A stretch of DNA of 64,000 bases from Paracoccus thiocyanatus (GCF_900156255.1 NZ_FTMK01000003.1:186001-250000); one strand, 5' to 3'. Positions 27,700 to 38,209 are shown, numbered from the stretch's first letter. A program made the numbers and translations. The notes: generated by a model not told the origin, from the sequence alone.

Positions 27700-28620
27700 A
27701 TGATCAAGGTTTTCGGCCACAAGGCACCCGACACCGATTCGACCGGCTCGCCCATCATCTGGGCCTGGTATCTGTCCGAAGTCCGCAAGACCCCGACCCA
27801 GGCCGTCTTGCAGGGCGAGCCCAATACCGAGGCCGCCTGGATGCTGGCGAAATGGGGCCTCGACATGCCCGCGATCATCGACGATGTCGCGCCGGGCGAG
27901 CAATGCGTGGTCGTGGACACCAACAATCCTGCCGAACTGCCCGCCTCGCTGGGGCAGGCCGATGTGATCGAGATCATCGACCACCACCTGCTGGCCGGCG
28001 GCATCCGCACCCGGCTGCCGATCAACATCACCATCCGCCCGCTGGCCTGCACCGCGACGATCATGCACGACCTGATCGGCGACGAGGACCTGGCCCGCGC
28101 GCCGCGCGCCATCAAGGGCGCCATGCTGACCTGCATCCTGTCGGACACGCTGGAGTTCCGCAGCCCGACGACCACCGCCCATGACCGTTTCGTGGCCGAG
28201 AAGCTGGCAAAGGATCTGGGCGTCTCGATCCCCGAATACGCGGCCGAGATGTTCGCGGCCAAGTCCGACGTGTCGGCCTTTACCGAAGAAGCCCTGCTGC
28301 GCATGGACAGCAAGGAATACGAACTTGCCGGCAAGCAGCTTCGCGTCTCGGTGCTGGAGACGACGGCGCCGCAGGTCCTGCTGGACCGCAAGGCGGCGCT
28401 GATGGCCGCCATGCCCGCCGTGGCGGCTGCCGACGGCGCCGACGAGGTGCTGCTGTTCATCGTGGACATCCTGAACGAGCGCGCGACCCTGCTGGTGCCC
28501 AATGACTTCGTCCGGCAGGTGGCCGAGAAAAGCTTCAACGCCACCGTCTTGGGCGACAGCGTGGTGCTGCCCGGCATCATGTCGCGCAAAAAGCAGATCA
28601 TCCCGGCCCTGGCCGTCTGA
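27700..28620 (+). CDS. ppaC: Manganese-dependent inorganic pyrophosphatase
   Basis: A 306-residue family II pyrophosphatase with the DHH-family metal motifs: GHKAPDTDS at the N-terminus, VVDTNNP, and IDHHLL; the C-terminal DHHA2 substrate domain has SRKKQIIP. It hydrolyses pyrophosphate, driving biosynthesis. AGGGGA upstream decides the ATG at 27700. An HAD-type hydrolase follows 17 bases later. Confidence 0.95.
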   Translation: MIKVFGHKAPDTDSTGSPIIWAWYLSEVRKTPTQAVLQGEPNTEAAWMLAKWGLDMPAIIDDVAPGEQCVVVDTNNPAELPASLGQADVIEIIDHHLLAGGIRTRLPINITIRPLACTATIMHDLIGDEDLARAPRAIKGAMLTCILSDTLEFRSPTTTAHDRFVAEKLAKDLGVSIPEYAAEMFAAKSDVSAFTEEALLRMDSKEYELAGKQLRVSVLETTAPQVLLDRKAALMAAMPAVAAADGADEVLLFIVDILNERATLLVPNDFVRQVAEKSFNATVLGDSVVLPGIMSRKKQIIPALAV

Positions 28621-28637
28621 CCCAAAGGGCCTTGACC

Positions 28638-29507
28638 ATGACGCAGATCATCCGCTCGCTTGACGAGATTGCGCTGAATTACGACGTTCTGTTCTGTGAT
28701 CTCTGGGGCTGCCTGCATAATGGCATCGCGGCCTTTCCGGCCGCCGTCGCCGCCTTGCAGGGCTTTCGCGCCAAGGGCGGGCGGGTGGTGCTGCTGACCA
28801 ACGCCCCGCGCCCGCGCCACTATGTGGCCGAGCAGTTGCAGGCCATGGGTGTGCCGCAGGACGCCTGGGACGCCATCGTCAGTTCCGGCGATGCGGCGCA
28901 GGACGCGATGTTCGCCGGCGCGGTCGGCCGCCGGGTCTGGGCCATCGCCCAGCCCAAGGACGAGGGCTTCTTTGCCGATATTCCCGAAGAATGGCAGGAC
29001 GCCCCCGCCATCCAGCGGGTGGAGCTGCCCGAGGCCGAGGGCATCGTCTGCTGCGGGCTCTTCGACGATCTGGTCGAGGTCCCCGAGGATTACCGGGCCC
29101 GGCTGATGCTGGCGCGCGAACGCGGCCTGCCGCTGCTTTGCGCCAATCCCGACGTGGTCGTGGACATGGGCGAACAGCGGCTTTACTGCGCTGGCGCCCT
29201 GGCCCAGCTTTACGAGGATCTGGGCGGCACCTCGCTTTATTTCGGCAAGCCGCACCCGCCGATCTATGACCTGGCGCGCCGCCGGCTGGGCCTGGACGAC
29301 AGCGCCCGCATCCTGGCCATCGGCGACGGCATCGCCACCGACATCGCCGGCGCCGTGGCCGAGGGGCTGGACGCGCTGTTCATCACCGGCGGCCTGGCCT
29401 TTGACCAGTTCGGCCCTGACGTGGAAAACCCCGAGCCGGCGCGGCTGGAGGAATGGCTGGCGCTTCGCTCGCAGAATCCGGCCTATGCCATCGGCCGGCT
29501 GCGCTGA
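28638..29507 (+). CDS. TIGR01459-type HAD hydrolase
   Basis: A 289-residue HAD phosphatase. Motif I reads FCDLWGCLHNG (nucleophile Asp; second Asp replaced as in this subfamily), motif II TNAPRP, motif III FGKPHPPIYD, and motif IV AIGDGIATDIAGA. It probably dephosphorylates a small phosphorylated metabolite. It follows ppaC by 17 bases and is likely co-transcribed. The substrate is unknown. Confidence 0.9.
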   Translation: MTQIIRSLDEIALNYDVLFCDLWGCLHNGIAAFPAAVAALQGFRAKGGRVVLLTNAPRPRHYVAEQLQAMGVPQDAWDAIVSSGDAAQDAMFAGAVGRRVWAIAQPKDEGFFADIPEEWQDAPAIQRVELPEAEGIVCCGLFDDLVEVPEDYRARLMLARERGLPLLCANPDVVVDMGEQRLYCAGALAQLYEDLGGTSLYFGKPHPPIYDLARRRLGLDDSARILAIGDGIATDIAGAVAEGLDALFITGGLAFDQFGPDVENPEPARLEEWLALRSQNPAYAIGRLR

Positions 29508-29611
29508 ACGGTTCGTAACAATCGGTCCCCCAAGCCGGTCCCGGCGTTATTTTCTTGCTTCCCCGGCTTTGTGCTGCTATGCAGCATGAAGCCATTCTTC
29601 GGGAGCATTGA

Positions 29612-30058
29612 ATGATGCTGGACAACCTGCCGCGCGGCACGATCGTCATCGAGGATCTTGAGGTCGGGATGATGCGCTATCTTCAAAAGGTAGTCACCGA
29701 CGAGGATATCGAGATGTTTGCCCAGGTCTCGACCGACCGCAATCCGGTCCACCTGGACGAGGCCTATGCCCAGGACACCATCTTCGAAGGGCGCATCGCC
29801 CATGGCATGCTGACCGCGGGGCTGATCTCGGCCGTGATCGGGGAACAGTTGCCCGGCCATGGCACGGTCTATCTGGGCCAGACGCTGAAATTCATGGCCC
29901 CCGTCCGGCCCGGCGACCTGGTGCGCGCCGAGGTCGCGGTCGAGGCGATCGACCATGCAAAGCGGCGCGTGACACTTGCAACCCGCTGCCTCGTCGGCGA
30001 TACGGTCGTTCTGAAAGGCGAGGCCGTCGTTCTGGCGCCAAGCCGCAAATTCGACTGA
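29612..30058 (+). CDS. MaoC-family dehydratase
   Basis: A 148-residue hot-dog-fold hydratase with the hydratase-2 motif: DRNPVHLDEAYA and GRIAHGMLTAGL. It hydrates enoyl-CoA-type substrates; bacterial single-domain MaoC proteins work in beta-oxidation or polyester metabolism. It is monocistronic or led by its own promoter in the 104-base gap, and precedes ribF by 29 bases. Confidence 0.9.
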   Translation: MMLDNLPRGTIVIEDLEVGMMRYLQKVVTDEDIEMFAQVSTDRNPVHLDEAYAQDTIFEGRIAHGMLTAGLISAVIGEQLPGHGTVYLGQTLKFMAPVRPGDLVRAEVAVEAIDHAKRRVTLATRCLVGDTVVLKGEAVVLAPSRKFD

Positions 30059-30087
30059 CGGGCCGGCCGGCGGCCCAGCGGGGGCCA

Positions 30088-31017
30088 ATGCGCATCCATC
30101 ACGACTGGAAGGCTCTGCCGCCCGATGCCCGCGGGGCAAGCGTCGCCATGGGCAATTTCGACGGCGTCCACCTAGGCCACCGTTCGGTGATCGACGCCGC
30201 CCGCGCCGCCTGCCAAGCCCCCCTGGGCGTCATCACCTTCGAGCCGCATCCGCGCGAATTCTTCGCCCCCGACGCGCCGGCCTTTCGGCTGATGAACGCG
30301 GAATCGCGGGCGAACCGCCTGGCGCGGCTGGGGGTCGAGCATCTTTACGAACTGCCCTTTGACGCGGTGCTGGCCGGACTTGCGCCCGAAGCCTTTGCCC
30401 GCGAGGTGCTGGCCGACGGGCTGGGGGTGCGCCATGTCACTGTCGGGGCCGATTTCTGCTTTGGCCGCCAGCGGTCGGGCGATGCGCGGATGCTGGCGCA
30501 GTTGGGGCGCGATCTGGGCTTCGAGGTGACGGTCGCGCCGCTGATCGGCGATGGTGGGCTGCAATACAGTTCGACCGCGATCCGCCAGGCCCTGGCCCAG
30601 GGCCGCACCCGCGACGCCGAACGGATGCTGGGCCATTGGCAGCGCATCGACGGCGCGGTGCTGCATGGTGACAAGCGCGGCCGCGACCTGGGCTATCCCA
30701 CCGCGAACATGGCGGTCGAGGGGCTGCACCTGCCGGCACTTGGCATCTATGCGGTGCTGGTCGATGTGCTGACCGGGCCGGACCGCGGCAGCTACAAGGG
30801 CGTGGCCAGCCTGGGCGTGCGCCCGATGTTCGGCGAGAACCGGCCCAACCTGGAAGTGCATGTCTTTGACTTCACGGCCGATCTTTATGGCCAGCACCTG
30901 TCGGTCGCGCTGGTCGAATACCTGCGCCCCGAGGCCAAGTTCGACACGCTCGACGCGCTGGTCGCGCAGATGGACCGCGACAGCGCCCAGGCGCGCGAGA
31001 TCCTGGCGACCCGCTGA
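30088..31017 (+). CDS. ribF: Bifunctional riboflavin kinase/FAD synthetase
   Basis: A 309-residue two-domain enzyme. The N-terminal FAD synthetase has GNFDGVHLGHR, TFEPHPREFF, and YSSTAIRQAL; the C-terminal flavokinase starts near residue 185 with GDKRGRDLGYPTANM. It makes FMN then FAD from riboflavin, relevant to the many flavoproteins nearby. The stop overlaps the next ATG by one base (TGATG). Confidence 0.96.
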   Translation: MRIHHDWKALPPDARGASVAMGNFDGVHLGHRSVIDAARAACQAPLGVITFEPHPREFFAPDAPAFRLMNAESRANRLARLGVEHLYELPFDAVLAGLAPEAFAREVLADGLGVRHVTVGADFCFGRQRSGDARMLAQLGRDLGFEVTVAPLIGDGGLQYSSTAIRQALAQGRTRDAERMLGHWQRIDGAVLHGDKRGRDLGYPTANMAVEGLHLPALGIYAVLVDVLTGPDRGSYKGVASLGVRPMFGENRPNLEVHVFDFTADLYGQHLSVALVEYLRPEAKFDTLDALVAQMDRDSAQAREILATR

Positions 31018-31457
31018 TGCGCGAACGGTTCTGGGAATTGCCGCTTGCCAGCCTTGACCAAGAGGAATGGGAGGCGCTGTGCGACGGCTGCGGCAAGTGC
31101 TGCCTGAACAAGATCGAATACGAGGATACGGGCGAACTGGCCTTTACCCGCGTCGCCTGCCGGCTGCTGGACGGCGAGACCTGCCAATGTTCCAGCTATC
31201 AGAACCGCCACGACTATGTGCCCGACTGCGTCGTCCTGTCGCGCAAGAAGCTGAAGCAGATCGGCTGGTGGCTGCCCTCGACCTGCGCCTATCGGTTGCG
31301 CGCCGAGGGCAAGCCGCTTTACGACTGGCATTACCTGATCTCGGGTGATCGCGAATCGGTGCATCGCGCCGGCGCCTCGGTGCGGGGCTGGACCGTCAGC
31401 GAGCTTTCCGTGACCGAAGACGACTGGGACGAGCATATCATCGAGGATCTTTCATGA
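31017..31457 (+). CDS. YcgN-family cysteine-cluster protein
   Basis: A 146-residue cytoplasmic protein with the YcgN pattern: CDGCGKCCLNKIEYEDTGEL, then CRLLDGETCQCSSYQNR and a later Cys in VPDCVVLS. The many cysteines suggest metal or iron-sulphur binding; function is not established. It is coupled by overlap to ribF before it and to the aldolase gene (ATGA) after it. Confidence 0.92.
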   Translation: MRERFWELPLASLDQEEWEALCDGCGKCCLNKIEYEDTGELAFTRVACRLLDGETCQCSSYQNRHDYVPDCVVLSRKKLKQIGWWLPSTCAYRLRAEGKPLYDWHYLISGDRESVHRAGASVRGWTVSELSVTEDDWDEHIIEDLS

Positions 31458-32497
31458 ATTTCGCCTCGGACAATGCGGGCGGCGTGCATCCCCGCATCAT
31501 GGCGGCGCTTGCCGCCGCGAACGAAGGCCATGTGCCCTCCTACGGCGAGGACAGCATCACCCGCGCCGCCCAGGACCGCTTGCGCGAACTTTTCGACGCG
31601 CCCCAGGCGGCGGTGCATTTCGTGGCCACCGGCACCGCGGCCAATGCGCTGTCGCTGTCGCTCTTGGCGCCGGGCTGGGGCAAGGTCTTTTGCCATGCCG
31701 ACGCCCATGTCCAGACCAGCGAGACCGGCGCGCCCGAATTCATGACCGGCGGCGCCAAGCTGGTGCCGGTGCCGGGCGCCGGCGGCAAGATCACCCCCGA
31801 GACGCTGGCCGAGGCGCTGGTGGTCCATGGCCGCGATTCGGTCCATGCCGGGCGGAACGCCGCGCTGACCCTGACCAATGCGACCGAATGGGGCACGGTC
31901 TACACCCCGGCCGAGGTCGAGGCGCTGGCCGCCGTCGCCCGCGACGCCGGGCTGGGCCTGCACATGGACGGGGCGCGCTTCGCCAATGCGCTGGCCGGGC
32001 TGGACGTGGCGCCCGCAGACCTGACCTGGCGGGCGGGGGTGGATATCCTGTCGCTGGGCGGCACCAAGAACGGCTGCATGGCGGTCGAGGCGGTGGTGAT
32101 CTTCGACCCTGCCAAATCCGAGGAATTCCAGTTCCGCCGCAAGCGCGCCGGGGCGCTTTTGTCCAAGCACCGCTTTCTGGCGGCGCAGGTGCTGGCCTGG
32201 CTGGAGGGCGACCTGTGGCTGCAACTGGCCCGCCACGCCAATGCCATGGCGCATGAGCTGGCGCTGGGTCTGGCGCGGCTGCCGGGCGTGCGCATCGACC
32301 AGCGCGTCGAATCGAACGCGGTCTTTGCCACCATCCCGGCCGATCTGCACCGCCGCGCCGGTGCCAGCGGCATCTGCTATCACCTGTGGCCGCATACCCA
32401 GCAGCCGGCCGAGGACGAGCCGGTGGGCATCCGCCTGGTCTGCGGCTGGGATACGCGGCTGGAAGATGTCACCGCGACCTTGCGGGCCTTGGCTTAG
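31454..32497 (+). CDS. Low-specificity L-threonine aldolase
   Basis: A 347-residue PLP enzyme of the beta-eliminating lyase/threonine aldolase family: FASDNAGGVHPRIMAAL at the N-terminus and PLP-Lys in LSLGGTKNGCMAVEA. It cleaves threonine or allo-threonine to glycine and acetaldehyde. It begins by ATGA overlap with YcgN, ending the three-gene operon from ribF. Gene symbol ltaE is likely but stereospecificity is not readable. Confidence 0.9.
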   Translation: MNFASDNAGGVHPRIMAALAAANEGHVPSYGEDSITRAAQDRLRELFDAPQAAVHFVATGTAANALSLSLLAPGWGKVFCHADAHVQTSETGAPEFMTGGAKLVPVPGAGGKITPETLAEALVVHGRDSVHAGRNAALTLTNATEWGTVYTPAEVEALAAVARDAGLGLHMDGARFANALAGLDVAPADLTWRAGVDILSLGGTKNGCMAVEAVVIFDPAKSEEFQFRRKRAGALLSKHRFLAAQVLAWLEGDLWLQLARHANAMAHELALGLARLPGVRIDQRVESNAVFATIPADLHRRAGASGICYHLWPHTQQPAEDEPVGIRLVCGWDTRLEDVTATLRALA

Positions 32498-32513
32498 GCA
32501 AAGCCCGGCGAGG

Positions 32514-32981
32514 CTAGGCCAGTGCGGCCTTCAGCAGCGCCAGCGCATGTTCGACGGTGGCGGCGCGCACCGCGGCGCGGCCGCGCGGGCCGAAATCCAC
32601 CGTTTCGGTCCTGACGCCGCGGCCATCGGCGATGCCGAAGCAGACCCGGCCCTCGGGCTTCCTTTCGGACCCGCCCGGCCCGGCGATGCCGGTGACGGAG
32701 ACCGCGACGCCGGCTTGCGAACGGGCCAGCGCGCCCAAGGCCATCTCGGCCGCGATTTCCTCGCTGACCGCGCCATGGGTCTCCAGCGTTTGGGGGCGGA
32801 TGCCCAGCATCTCGACCTTGGCGGCGTTGGAATAGGTGATAAAGCCCCGGTCCACCGCGTCCGATGAACCCGGCACATCGGTCAGCCGCCCGGCGATCAG
32901 CCCGCCGGTGCAGCTTTCGGCGGTGGCGATCATCAGCCCGCGCCTGCGCGCCAGGTCCAGGACTTCGGCGGGGTCGGTCAC
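32514..32981 (-). CDS. CinA-like C-terminal domain protein (NMN amidohydrolase type)
   Basis: A 155-residue protein made only of the CinA C-terminal domain: ATAESCTGGLIAGRLTDVPG, then VSVTGIAGPGG. This domain deamidates nicotinamide mononucleotide (PncC). The start is a GTG overlapping the pgpA stop by GTGA. A longer frame exists upstream but has no homology. It is the last gene of the ispDF-pgpA-cinA run. Confidence 0.9.
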   Translation of the reverse strand: MTDPAEVLDLARRRGLMIATAESCTGGLIAGRLTDVPGSSDAVDRGFITYSNAAKVEMLGIRPQTLETHGAVSEEIAAEMALGALARSQAGVAVSVTGIAGPGGSERKPEGRVCFGIADGRGVRTETVDFGPRGRAAVRAATVEHALALLKAALA

Positions 32982-33475
32982 AGCATCGGCTCCAGCACGG
33001 CGTGGTAAAGCCCGGCCAGGATGACCGAGACGACGCCGGCGAACAAGCCCGCCCACAGGTCGTCCGCCATGACGCCCAAGGTGCCGCCGCGCCGGTCGGC
33101 GCGCCCGACCAGCCAGGGCTTCCAGATGTCGAACAGCCGAAACAGCAGGAAGGGCGCGACAAAGCCCGGCCAGGCCGCCATGATCGAGACGTCCCTTTGC
33201 GCCAGCGGGATCACGGTAAAGCACATGGCCAGCCATTGCCCGGCCACCTCGTCGATAACGACCCAGGACGGGTCGCCATCGGCGCTGTCCGCCAGCACCC
33301 GCGGCATCGCCCAGAAGCCCAGCAGCGTCGCCAGCACGAAACCCGCCGGCACCAGCATCGGGTGCAGCCATTCATAGGCCGCGACCCCCAGCACCACGGC
33401 GGCGGCCGAGCCCCAGGTGCCGGGGGCCGGGCGCAGATGGCCGATGCCGAAAAACGTCGCGATCAGCTTGTCCAT
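32978..33475 (-). CDS. pgpA: Phosphatidylglycerophosphatase A
   Basis: A 165-residue membrane phosphatase with the PgpA motif VVIDEVAGQW and several hydrophobic segments (residues 25-55, 80-110, 140-165). It converts phosphatidylglycerol phosphate to phosphatidylglycerol in the inner membrane. It follows ispDF by 12 bases and overlaps the CinA-like gene. Confidence 0.94.
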   Translation of the reverse strand: MDKLIATFFGIGHLRPAPGTWGSAAAVVLGVAAYEWLHPMLVPAGFVLATLLGFWAMPRVLADSADGDPSWVVIDEVAGQWLAMCFTVIPLAQRDVSIMAAWPGFVAPFLLFRLFDIWKPWLVGRADRRGGTLGVMADDLWAGLFAGVVSVILAGLYHAVLEPML

Positions 33476-33487
33476 GAAGACCCCCGA

Positions 33488-34630
33488 TTATCCCTTGACC
33501 AATGTGGCGGTGGCGATGGCGGCGATGCCTTCCTCGCGCCCGGTAAAGCCCAGCCGTTCCGAGGTAGAGGCCTTGACGCCGACCCGGTCGGGCTCGACGC
33601 TCATGATCTCGGACAGGCGCAGCGCCATGGCGCCGGCATGCGGGCCGATCTTGGGCCGTTCGCAGATCAGCGTCACGTCGGCGTTGGAAATTTCATAGCC
33701 CATCTGCCGCGCCAGCGTCGCGGCATGGCGCAAAAAGATATGGCTTTCCGCCCCCTTCCATTGCGGGTCCGAGGGCGGGAAATGCCGGCCGATATCGCCC
33801 TGGGCCAGCGCCCCATAGATCGCGTCGGTCAGGGCATGCATCCCCACATCGGCGTCGGAATGGCCCAGAAGCGCCCGATCATGCGCGATCCTGACCCCGC
33901 AAAGCCAGACATGGTCGCCCGCGGTAAAGGCATGCACGTCGAACCCGTTGCCAAGGCGAATATCCATCGCGTCCCCCAGGATACGTTCGGCCCGCGCAAA
34001 ATCGCCGGGCCAGGTCAGTTTCAGATTGTCCTCGTCGCCGGCCGTCACGGTGACGGGCAGGCCGGCGCGGATCGCCAGCTCCACGTCATCCGCCGCGCCC
34101 TCGGGATGGGCGCGATGCGCGGCCAGGATGGCGTCCAGCGCAAAGCCCTGCGGGGTCTGGGCGCGAAACAGCCCCTCGCGGCTGGCGGTGCCGGTGACGC
34201 GCCCCTCCGCGGCCCGCCACAGCGCATCGGTGACGGGCAGGGCGGGCGCGGCGGCGGGCGCGCCGCCGGCAAGCGCCGCGACAACGCCCTGGATCACGCG
34301 CTGCGAAACCAGCGGGCGCGCGCCGTCGTGGATCAGCACATGGGTGACGCCGCTGCCTTCCAGGCTTTCCAGCGCCGCGCGCACGCTGTCCGAACGCGTG
34401 GCCCCGCCCGCGACCAGCACCACGGGCCCCGACAGTTCCGCGACGCCCCGCGCCATGTCTTCGGGCGCCAGCGTCACCACGATGCGGGAAAATCCGGCAA
34501 AGGCGGCGATGCTGCGGTCCAGCACGCTTGGCCCGGCCAGGGCGCGCCATTGCTTGGGCGGGCCGTCGCCGGCGCGGGTGCCGCGGCCGGCGGCGGTGAT
34601 GATGGCGGCATATGTGGCGGGTATGGTCAT
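33488..34630 (-). CDS. ispDF: Bifunctional IspD/IspF isoprenoid enzyme
   Basis: A 380-residue fusion of two MEP-pathway enzymes. The IspD half opens [14 protein letters not shown] with [10 protein letters not shown]; the IspF half starts near residue 225 with [10 protein letters not shown], then [18 protein letters not shown]. It makes CDP-methylerythritol and later cyclises it to the 2,4-cyclodiphosphate. This fusion is typical of alphaproteobacteria. The ATG at 34630 gives the usual N-terminus although the frame is open far upstream. Confidence 0.96.
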   Translation of the reverse strand: MTIPATYAAIITAAGRGTRAGDGPPKQWRALAGPSVLDRSIAAFAGFSRIVVTLAPEDMARGVAELSGPVVLVAGGATRSDSVRAALESLEGSGVTHVLIHDGARPLVSQRVIQGVVAALAGGAPAAAPALPVTDALWRAAEGRVTGTASREGLFRAQTPQGFALDAILAAHRAHPEGAADDVELAIRAGLPVTVTAGDEDNLKLTWPGDFARAERILGDAMDIRLGNGFDVHAFTAGDHVWLCGVRIAHDRALLGHSDADVGMHALTDAIYGALAQGDIGRHFPPSDPQWKGAESHIFLRHAATLARQMGYEISNADVTLICERPKIGPHAGAMALRLSEIMSVEPDRVGVKASTSERLGFTGREEGIAAIATATLVKG

Positions 34631-34789
34631 GGCCGCCAGATTTAGGTCAGCCGCCGCCCCGAGGCAATCGCCGCCGGTCCGGCGCGTTTCGTCGCGGCCA
34701 AAAGACGCAGCCAATGGTAGCCCATGGCGCGGCTTGTGCTTATAAGGGCGCCCAGACGCCGCCCGCCAACCCAGCCAAGGATTGCCGCC

Positions 34790-35515
34790 ATGACCGACCC
34801 CGCCGCCGCCGATCTTTCCAAGGACGCCGCCGCCCGTGCCGCCGTGGCGCTGGTCCAGCCGGGGATGCGGCTGGGGCTGGGCACCGGCTCGACCGCGGCG
34901 ATCTTCGTGCGCCGCCTGGCGCAGCGCGCGCAGGACGAGGGGCTGGCGCTGCGCTGCGCCGCCACCTCCAAGGCTACCGCGGAACTGGCGACTTCGCTGG
35001 GGCTGGCGGTCGAGGATCTGGACCAGATCGGCTGGCTGGACCTGACCATCGACGGCGCCGACGAGGTGGACCCGGACCTGAACCTGATCAAGGGCGGCGG
35101 CGCCGCGCATCTGCGCGAAAAGATCGTCGCCACCGCCTCGGACCGCATGGTGGTCATCGCCGACCAGGGCAAGGTGGTGGACCGGCTGGGCGCCTTTCAC
35201 CTGCCGGTCGAGGTGATTCCCTTTGGCTGGCAGGCGACGCGGACGCTGATCCAGCGGGCGCTGGACCGGCTGGACCTGACCCAGCGCCCGATCCTGCTGC
35301 GCAAGCGCGGCGACGAGACCCTGCTGACCGACGAGGGCAACCTGGTCCTGGACCTGGCGCTGGAGGCGATCCCCGACCCCGAGGCGCTGGCGGACGAGCT
35401 TTCCGCCATCGCCGGGGTGGTTGAACACGGGCTGTTCCTGAATATCTGCCAGTTGGCGATCATCGGCTGCCCGGACGGTTCGGTGGTGGAATTGCGGCGC
35501 GAGGATATGGAATGA
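34790..35515 (+). CDS. rpiA: Ribose-5-phosphate isomerase A
   Basis: A 241-residue RpiA with [37 protein letters not shown] and the catalytic Lys/Glu region [10 protein letters not shown]. It interconverts ribose-5-phosphate and ribulose-5-phosphate. The ATG at 34790 gives the family N-terminus. The stop overlaps the glutathione reductase start (ATGA), an arrangement frequent in Rhodobacterales. Confidence 0.96.
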   Translation: MTDPAAADLSKDAAARAAVALVQPGMRLGLGTGSTAAIFVRRLAQRAQDEGLALRCAATSKATAELATSLGLAVEDLDQIGWLDLTIDGADEVDPDLNLIKGGGAAHLREKIVATASDRMVVIADQGKVVDRLGAFHLPVEVIPFGWQATRTLIQRALDRLDLTQRPILLRKRGDETLLTDEGNLVLDLALEAIPDPEALADELSAIAGVVEHGLFLNICQLAIIGCPDGSVVELRREDME

Positions 35516-36912
35516 CTTTCGACTACGACCTTTTCGTCATCGGCGGCGGCTCGGGCGGGGTGCGCGCGGCGCGCATCGCGGCCAGCGAATACGGCGCCCG
35601 CGTCGGCCTGGCCGAGGAAAGCCGCATGGGCGGCACCTGCGTCATCCGCGGCTGTGTGCCCAAGAAGCTGATGATCTTCGCCTCGCAGGCCGGCGCCGCG
35701 GCGGCCGAATCGCGCGGCTATGGCTGGCAGGGCGCGGATCAGGGCCGCTTCGACTGGCCCGCGTTCCACGGCAAGCTTATGCGCGAACTCGACCGGCTGG
35801 AGGGCGCCTATACCTCTGGCCTGGCGAATGCCGGGGTCGAGGTCCATATGCAGCGCGCCCGGCTCTATGACGCGCATACGGTCGAACTGGCCGACGGCCA
35901 GCGCCTGAGCGCCAAGCATGTGCTGATCGCGGTCGGCGGCCGGCCGCAGCGCCCGGACATTCCGGGCCAGGAACTGGGGCTGATCTCGGACGACCTGTTC
36001 ACGCTGGACCGGCTGCCGGGCCGGGTTCTGGTGGTGGGCGGCGGCTTCATCGCCTGCGAATTCGCCACCATCCTGCAAGGGCTGGGCAGCGACACGGTGC
36101 TGGCCTATCGCGGCGACGCGGTGCTGCGCGGCTTCGACACCGAGATGCGCCGCCACGCCACGGAACAGCTGCGCGCCGTGGGCATCGACGTCCGGCTGGA
36201 AACCAACCCCGCCCGGCTGGAACGCGAGGGCGCGGGCATCCGCGTCACCTATCAGGACGGCAAGGACGAAGTTTTCGACGCGGTGATGTTCGCCACCGGC
36301 CGCGCGCCCCATACCAAGGGGCTGGGCCTGGAAGAGGCCGGCGTCAAGCTGGGCGACAAGGGCCAGATCGTGGTGGACGAATGGTCGCAAAGCTCGGTCC
36401 CGTCGATCTATGCGGTGGGCGACGTGACCGACCGGGTGAACCTGACCCCGGTGGCGATCCGCGAAGGCCACAGCTTTGCCGACACGGTTTTTGGCGCCCG
36501 GCCGCGCAAGGTCGATCACGGGCTGGTGGCCAGCGCCGTCTATACCCGCCCGCATGAGGTGGCGAGTATCGGCCTGACCGAGGACGAGGCCGAGGCACGC
36601 GGCCCCGCCGACATCTATGTCGCCAGCTTCCGCCCCATGCGCTCGCTTTTCGCGGGATCGGACGCGCGGGCGGTGATGAAGCTGGTGGTGGACGCGGAAA
36701 CCGACAAGGTGCTGGGCTGTCACATCTTTGGCCCCGAGGCGGGCGAGATGATCCAGTTGGTCGCCATCCCCATGGGCATGGGCGCCACCAAGGCCGATTT
36801 CGATGCCGCCATCGCCGTGCATCCGACCTTGGCCGAAGAACTGGTGACGATGCGCAAGCCCACCCGCCGGGTGGGGGCGGCAAAAGCGGACAAACCCGCC
36901 GCATCGGCTTGA
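35512..36912 (+). CDS. gor: Glutathione-disulfide reductase
   Basis: A 466-residue FAD disulfide reductase. The FAD motif [13 protein letters not shown] is at the start, the redox pair is CVIRGC in [13 protein letters not shown], and the C-terminal [11 protein letters not shown] carries the active-site His. It reduces oxidised glutathione with NADPH, which rpiA upstream indirectly supports via the pentose phosphate pathway. Translation is coupled to rpiA. Confidence 0.94.
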   Translation: MTFDYDLFVIGGGSGGVRAARIAASEYGARVGLAEESRMGGTCVIRGCVPKKLMIFASQAGAAAAESRGYGWQGADQGRFDWPAFHGKLMRELDRLEGAYTSGLANAGVEVHMQRARLYDAHTVELADGQRLSAKHVLIAVGGRPQRPDIPGQELGLISDDLFTLDRLPGRVLVVGGGFIACEFATILQGLGSDTVLAYRGDAVLRGFDTEMRRHATEQLRAVGIDVRLETNPARLEREGAGIRVTYQDGKDEVFDAVMFATGRAPHTKGLGLEEAGVKLGDKGQIVVDEWSQSSVPSIYAVGDVTDRVNLTPVAIREGHSFADTVFGARPRKVDHGLVASAVYTRPHEVASIGLTEDEAEARGPADIYVASFRPMRSLFAGSDARAVMKLVVDAETDKVLGCHIFGPEAGEMIQLVAIPMGMGATKADFDAAIAVHPTLAEELVTMRKPTRRVGAAKADKPAASA

Positions 36913-36970
36913 TTTTCCGGCCGAAGACACCAGTTTCAACCAGACAGACATCAAGCGAGGCACGAGAGGC

Positions 36971-38209
36971 ATGGCAGGACAAGGCCCCTGGGGCGGCGGA
37001 GACGATGGCAAGGGCGGCAAACAGCCTCCGCAAGGCGGCGGCCAGCCGCCCTGGGGCAGCCCCGGCGGCGGCAAGGATGATCGCCCGCAAGGTCCGCGCC
37101 GCGGCGACCAGATCCCCGAGATCGAGGAACTGGTGCGCAAGGGCCAGGACCGGCTGCGCGTGCTGATGGGCGGCAAGGGCGGCGGCGGCGGTGGCCGCGG
37201 CACCGGGCCGCGCCGGCCGCAGGGCCCGCAATTCCAGATGAGCCGCGGCACCTGGGGCGTCGCGGCGCTGGCGGTGCTGGCGCTTTGGGCCTTTTCCAGC
37301 TTCTACACCGTCAAGCCCGAGGAACGCGCGGTCGAACTGCTGTTCGGCAAGCCCGTTGGCACCGGCGAGCCGGGCCTGAACTTCGCGCCCTGGCCCTTTA
37401 TCACCGCCGAAGTGGTGCAGGTCTCGGGCGAGCGGACCACGGAAATCGGCACCGGCCGGGCGGGGCCGATGGATTCGGGTCTGATGCTGACGCGCGACCA
37501 GAATATCGTGGACATGGCCTATCAGGTGGTCTGGAACATCTCGGACCCCGAGAAATTCCTGTTCAACCTGGCCGACCCCGATGACACGATCCGCGCCGTT
37601 TCGGAATCCGCCATGCGCGACATCGTGGCGCGTTCGGAACTGGCGCCGATCCTGAACCGCGACCGCGGCGCCATTGCCGACGACCTGAAGCTGGCGGCGC
37701 AGAACACGCTGAACGACTATGAAGCCGGGATCAACGTGCTGCGCGTCAACCTGGACCGCGCCGACCCCCCGCGCGAAGTGATCGACAGCTTCCGCGAGGT
37801 GCAGGCCGCCCAGCAGGAACGCGACCGGCTGGAGAAAGAGGCCGACGCCTATGCCAACCGCGTGCTGGCCAGCGCCCGAGGCGAGGCCGCCGCCATGATC
37901 GAACGCGCCGAAGCCTATCGCGCCGAGGCCGTGAACAATGCCGAGGGCGAGGCCGCGCGCTTCAATTCGGTCTATGAAGAATATGTCAAGGCGCCCGAGG
38001 TCACGCGGCGTCGCATGTATCTGGAAACCATGGAAAAGGTTCTGGGTGGCGTGAACAAGGTCATCCTGGACGGCGAGGCCGGGCAGGGTGTCGTGCCCTA
38101 TCTGCCGCTGGATCAGCTACGCAGCGGGTCCGCGGCTTCGGGCGGCGGTTCCGGCAGCGCCAGTTCCGCGACCACCAATTCCGGCAATACCAGCGGGGGG
38201 AACCAGTGA
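36971..38209 (+). CDS. hflK: FtsH protease modulator HflK
   Basis: A 412-residue HflK: a Gly/Pro-rich cytoplasmic head (residues 1-90), one membrane segment (GVAALAVLALWAFSSFYTV, about 95-113), the SPFH/band-7 domain, and a Ser/Gly-rich tail. With HflC it forms a large cage around FtsH in the inner membrane. It follows gor by 58 bases; hflC overlaps its stop. Confidence 0.96.
   Translation: MAGQGPWGGGDDGKGGKQPPQGGGQPPWGSPGGGKDDRPQGPRRGDQIPEIEELVRKGQDRLRVLMGGKGGGGGGRGTGPRRPQGPQFQMSRGTWGVAALAVLALWAFSSFYTVKPEERAVELLFGKPVGTGEPGLNFAPWPFITAEVVQVSGERTTEIGTGRAGPMDSGLMLTRDQNIVDMAYQVVWNISDPEKFLFNLADPDDTIRAVSESAMRDIVARSELAPILNRDRGAIADDLKLAAQNTLNDYEAGINVLRVNLDRADPPREVIDSFREVQAAQQERDRLEKEADAYANRVLASARGEAAAMIERAEAYRAEAVNNAEGEAARFNSVYEEYVKAPEVTRRRMYLETMEKVLGGVNKVILDGEAGQGVVPYLPLDQLRSGSAASGGGSGSASSATTNSGNTSGGNQ

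Noticed and set aside
33488-35428. Extended N-terminus for ispDF
   Set aside because: The frame is open upstream across rpiA, but the protein matches IspD only from the ATG at 34630.
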